From assembly GCF_037038585.1 (NCBI RefSeq), contig NC_092525.1, positions 22,898,867-22,962,866 of the forward strand: a stretch of 64,000 nt of DNA, given 5' to 3'. Positions 60,541 to 64,000 of this stretch are shown here, piece after piece. This stretch comes from Patagioenas fasciata. Taxonomy: Eukaryota; Chordata; Aves; Columbiformes; Columbidae. Within the stretch, counting starts at the first letter, position 1. Every line of letters starts with the position of its first letter. The position numbers were made by a program, and so were the translations under genes. Below the pieces are notes generated by a model, which had not been told where the DNA came from, ran no database searches, and was given only the letters and a program-made list of their open reading frames with translations.

Positions 60541-63500
60541 AGGTATGAGCTTTTCTTGGTGGTTCAGTGAAACCGCCAGGGCTTGGTTATTCTCCATGTT
60601 ACTAAGGGAGAGAAGGTAAAAGCAATTGGAGAAATTGCAGAATGTCTGAAGAACACTAAAAATGTTCTCCCAACCCAGGAGAAGTTCAGCTAGTCTCTCA
60701 CTGGTTTCTCTCCCAAACTGAAGTGAAAAGTCAAATTATTGAGACTATTTGTGCAATCCAAAATTCAGGGAAAAAGTTTGACACATAAATGACAAAAGGT
60801 TTTATTTGGACATTTGAGATTGAAAGAACTATTTCACCACTAGTTCATTTCAAAAAGGTTCAGGAGGAAACGTTTTGTCTTATTAAAAAACAAAACATCT
60901 CTGGGACAACTGTCAGCCTACTAAGGAGCCGATTTTCTAAGTCATGCTGCGAGGCTGTCACTCTCATTGACTTTAGTTCAAACTGTAGCTCTGAAAACCA
61001 TACCCTAAAAGCTGATAGGGTTCACAGTAACCTCCCTGTCTCTGCTGCTTAGCCATGATGACACTGCAACCCGAGTTTCTCTTCATGGTGAAACCACTTG
61101 TTAAGATGCAACCAACTCTTGCTTTGGCAGTAGGGCTTTCACTAACTCTGGCTAAAAGCAGGATGAAAATGTGGGTCCCAGCTCAGCAGAGGGGATGCCC
61201 TGAGCTTCACAGCAAAGGCAATTGGCTCTTATTGCTCCTGTGCTCTTTGGGAGTGACAGAAACCTGCTGGTGGCCTATGAGTTTCCAAAACTCGTGGCTC
61301 TGAGCAGGTTAATTCTCCAATTCCAGAGCTGGTAAGCTACTAGCTCTTGGTTTGGTTGTTTGTTTTTGATTTTTTGGTTTTTTGTTTTTTTTAATGTTTA
61401 AGATGACATTTTTGACCTCCCCTTTTTTGGTTTGTTTGTTTTGAGTCTCACTGTTGATGGCATGTAAAATGTTGTGGCGAAAGCATGAGCAGCAAAAGAA
61501 AAATTGTTATACTCTCATTTCTTTCTTGAGGAGTGAATAAACCCCACTTCGATCCAGTATGTGCACAAGTTCTGCGTATTGGAGTTATTACTGTCCGTTA
61601 ATTTATCTTCAGTATAAAAGCGATGGCAATTTGGGGGCTGTGCTTCTCTCCCAGGCTGGCAGATTATGTTGGGCTCTCAGGGCTCATTTGCAATTAAAGC
61701 TGGGGTGCAGCAGACCCCAAGACTACTTCTGTCTCAGTGGGAATTGTGGCCCCTCGGCACTGCCACTGCTTCCCAAGGAAGCAGAAACCTGGCCAGGAGG
61801 AGGTGAGTTTCTTTGCTCAGGCTGGGTCAAGCAGAGCATCTGAGCTGGCTTCAGGTCCCTCTTCTCGGTCAGCGGGTTGGGAGCACGAGAAAAAGGGGTT
61901 TTTCAGCTGACATGTTGTTGGGTGATGGATCTTGTTACCAAAGGATTTTGCAGAGATCAGAAATAGAAATTATTTCAAGAAAGGACAAGACAAATTCCGG
62001 GAGGACTGAGGATGGCTCTTCACGGCAGCAGCGTCTGGCTCAGGGAGCCGTGAGTCCGGGAGACGGGAAGGATGAGCTGAGGCTGAGACGGCTCCATTGC
62101 TCCCTGGGCAAGTACCCTCTGACTCTGTCACTGCTGGCAGTCTGAGACAGGATCCTCGGATGAGGAACCTTTGGTGTGCTCCCGCAGGGCTGTTCTTTGT
62201 GCTTTAATTGCCTCTTTTAAATCAGAACAAGTGGGGCTGCTGCAGGAGTAAAAGGATGTGTGTAAATATTGAATTGTTTCTCTTTTTTTTTTTTGCTGAT
62301 CTTGAGTTTGTCTGTGGTGCTGTGCTTCCCCACCCTTCGCAAAAAAAAAAATTGACTGCCTTAAAAAGAGGTGGAAAACCTCTGCCACTGCATCCAAACG
62401 TGAAAAGCAATTCGGTGGGCTGCTGAGTGGTGAACGTGAGAGGAAGCACCAGGGACAACTGCAGGGTTTTCTTTGCAAGCCTCTGCTTTATCTTGAGGTA
62501 CTAAGCGGCTCTTTTGTTACTAAAACACAGCCCGTATTCCCAGAAGGTGCTGAGATTGTAGACCGGGCATGTACAAAGAATAGAAAGAGGGGAAAAAAAT
62601 GCGGGGTAAATTGATTAAATCTAGCTGCTGTTTTCTTCTTCTCTTGTGCTGCATAGCTGATGGACAAAGAGCTGCTGGTGTCCACTGGTTACCCTGGCAT
62701 GTGCGAGGGAAACTGGTGTCTTTAATCCCGCCAGCAGTGGTGAGCATCTTTACAAGGTGCTGCCAAGGAAGACTTTCCAGAACCAGTCCTCCTCTTCCAG
62801 CAGCTGATGTGCAAAAATTGCGGATCAGATGCGTATTATTTTTGAAGCGCTTGTTGCTTCTGATACCTGTGTGAAAAATACAACAGCTTGATTTGTCTTG
62901 TGCGTGCCAGTTGTACTGCGTGTATCCTGGAGGCCTCTTGCAGGAAGAGTGGATGGTGTTCACTAGAATAAAGGTTAAATAACAGATAAACAACACAGAC
63001 CAGTTGTTAGAAGTTAGTTTAACTTCTTTCCATCGACGTTCTTTGGGCGTATCCATTTAATTACACTTTCAGGCTGGCTGGTGCGTGGTTATTCCAGCAG
63101 GTATCTCAGTGTGCTGGATATTTTTCTTACATCCCTGAATCCTACAGTTTGAAGTTGAAAAACACTTTGGGTTTTTCACATAAATTTCTAGAGCTTTTGG
63201 ATGCAGACTAAAGATGGAAACGTGACTCTGTTATAAACCTGAAGTCTTAAAAAAATTAAATAAAGGCACCAAAAAGCAAATAAAAATGGACAATGTACAA
63301 ATTAACAAAGAAAAAAGAGCCACGTGAATTTGAAAGAGTGAGCTGACTCAGTTTGCGAGTGCTGGCCATGCTGCCCGCCTTTTGACGGGTGAAACTAGAC
63401 TTTTATTTGTTTGTGAATTTCATTTTTTTGATCATAATCAGTTTTGCTTCCTGGTTCTCATGGTCTCATAATTTGCTGATGGTATTCGTGTTTTCAATCC

Positions 63501-64000
63501 ATCCACACAAAGCTTCCAACTTTATAATTTGAAAAAGATTTCACTGAAGGTTTTTGCTCTTTTTCTTTTTTTTCCCCTCTTAATGTAATGAAAACATTTC
63601 CATGAAAATTAGATTTTGAAATCTCTCATAAAACTTAAAGGTTTGGTCTGAACTGCAGAACACTTTTAATGAACATCAGCTTTCTGTCATCTGCCCTGAG
63701 TTTCCACTACTAGCCAGTCTATTTTCCGTCTTTTTGATGATGTATAAAGCAGTGATCGCATGGGAAAATATTATCTCAGGTTTAATTTGGGCAATCCTTA
63801 CTCACACGAGTCTTTGCATGCAATTCAATGGACTGCTTATATGTGTGCCAGTTAATGAATATTGGTGTTTAAAGACTTGACCAGCAGCCTCCAGTCATGC
63901 AAAAAAGCATTTTTTTAGGTCAGTGGAATATTTCTTTGCCGGCATGAAACAGTTTTGCTGTCTGCATTTGGGGGCATGATTCTTTTGCCTTTCGGCAGAG

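Larger units (their letters stand above)
58261..64000 (+). other. PRRX1 intron 1 (5' part)
   Basis: Intron 1 starts at the GTAAGT donor and runs past the window end; the family has a long first intron. The first about 1.5 kb is CpG-island sequence, where frames remain open by composition only. It contains a TA/TG microsatellite (59263-59301), a nested inverted repeat (59444-59522), T runs near 59530, 59872, 60018 and 62283, an A run near 62341 and a MIR-like fragment at 60400-60540. No other gene is supported. At 63.34-63.36 kb an AP-1/MAF-like word (GAGCTGACTCAG) is present. Confidence 0.8.

Noticed and set aside
1-64000. CRISPR arrays, operons, insertion sequences, prophage or plasmid features
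   Set aside because: This is vertebrate nuclear DNA with introns and LINE/SINE repeats; no regularly spaced repeats or prokaryotic gene organisation are present.

Overview
This is a vertebrate nuclear genomic window, most likely from a bird. The coding exons match two neighbouring vertebrate genes, GORAB and PRRX1, in the same order and orientation as in other vertebrates. The introns are short, the interspersed repeats are CR1-type LINEs (one ends in the typical ATTCTATG octamer repeat) plus a few worn MIR-like SINE fragments, and there are two CpG-island promoters. A non-avian sauropsid cannot be excluded, and the species cannot be named from the sequence alone.

Layout. 1-22.9 kb is intergenic DNA upstream of GORAB with no gene I can support; it holds a CR1 copy at 7.6-7.9 kb, an older reversed CR1 at about 18.4 kb, a strongly AT-rich block at 18.6-19.3 kb and one unassigned exon-like block at 17.3 kb. 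22.9-32.95 kb is GORAB (+ strand): a CpG-island promoter, five coding exons (23385-23448, 24402-24754, 27052-27149, 28906-29046, 31688-32153) giving a 373-residue protein, then a 3' UTR with a probable polyadenylation site near 32.93 kb. 33-57.1 kb is about 25 kb of intergenic DNA between GORAB and PRRX1, with ancient CR1 and MIR-like fragments, AT-rich homeodomain-motif-rich stretches that could be regulatory, and two further exon-like blocks. 57.1-58.26 kb is the PRRX1 promoter and first coding exon: a 220-bp pyrimidine tract, a CpG island with GC boxes and a G-quadruplex motif, and exon 1 (58020-58260, 80 codons plus one base). 58.26-64 kb is the start of PRRX1 intron 1; the homeobox exons lie beyond the window.

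The two genes have unrelated products. GORAB is a coiled-coil golgin of the trans-Golgi that binds RAB6 and SCYL1 and supports COPI recycling; PRRX1 is a paired-related homeodomain transcription factor of limb and craniofacial mesenchyme. Their adjacency is conserved synteny, and much of the intergenic and intronic DNA is a plausible home for PRRX1 regulatory elements.

I saw no clearly new biological system. The best lead is an unannotated, phase-preserving 81-nt cassette-exon candidate in GORAB intron 4 (30727-30807). It would insert 27 residues at the coiled-coil exon junction. Other leads are a nested inverted repeat in PRRX1 intron 1, a promoter G-quadruplex with a neighbouring minimal upstream ORF, and a few orphan exon-like blocks.
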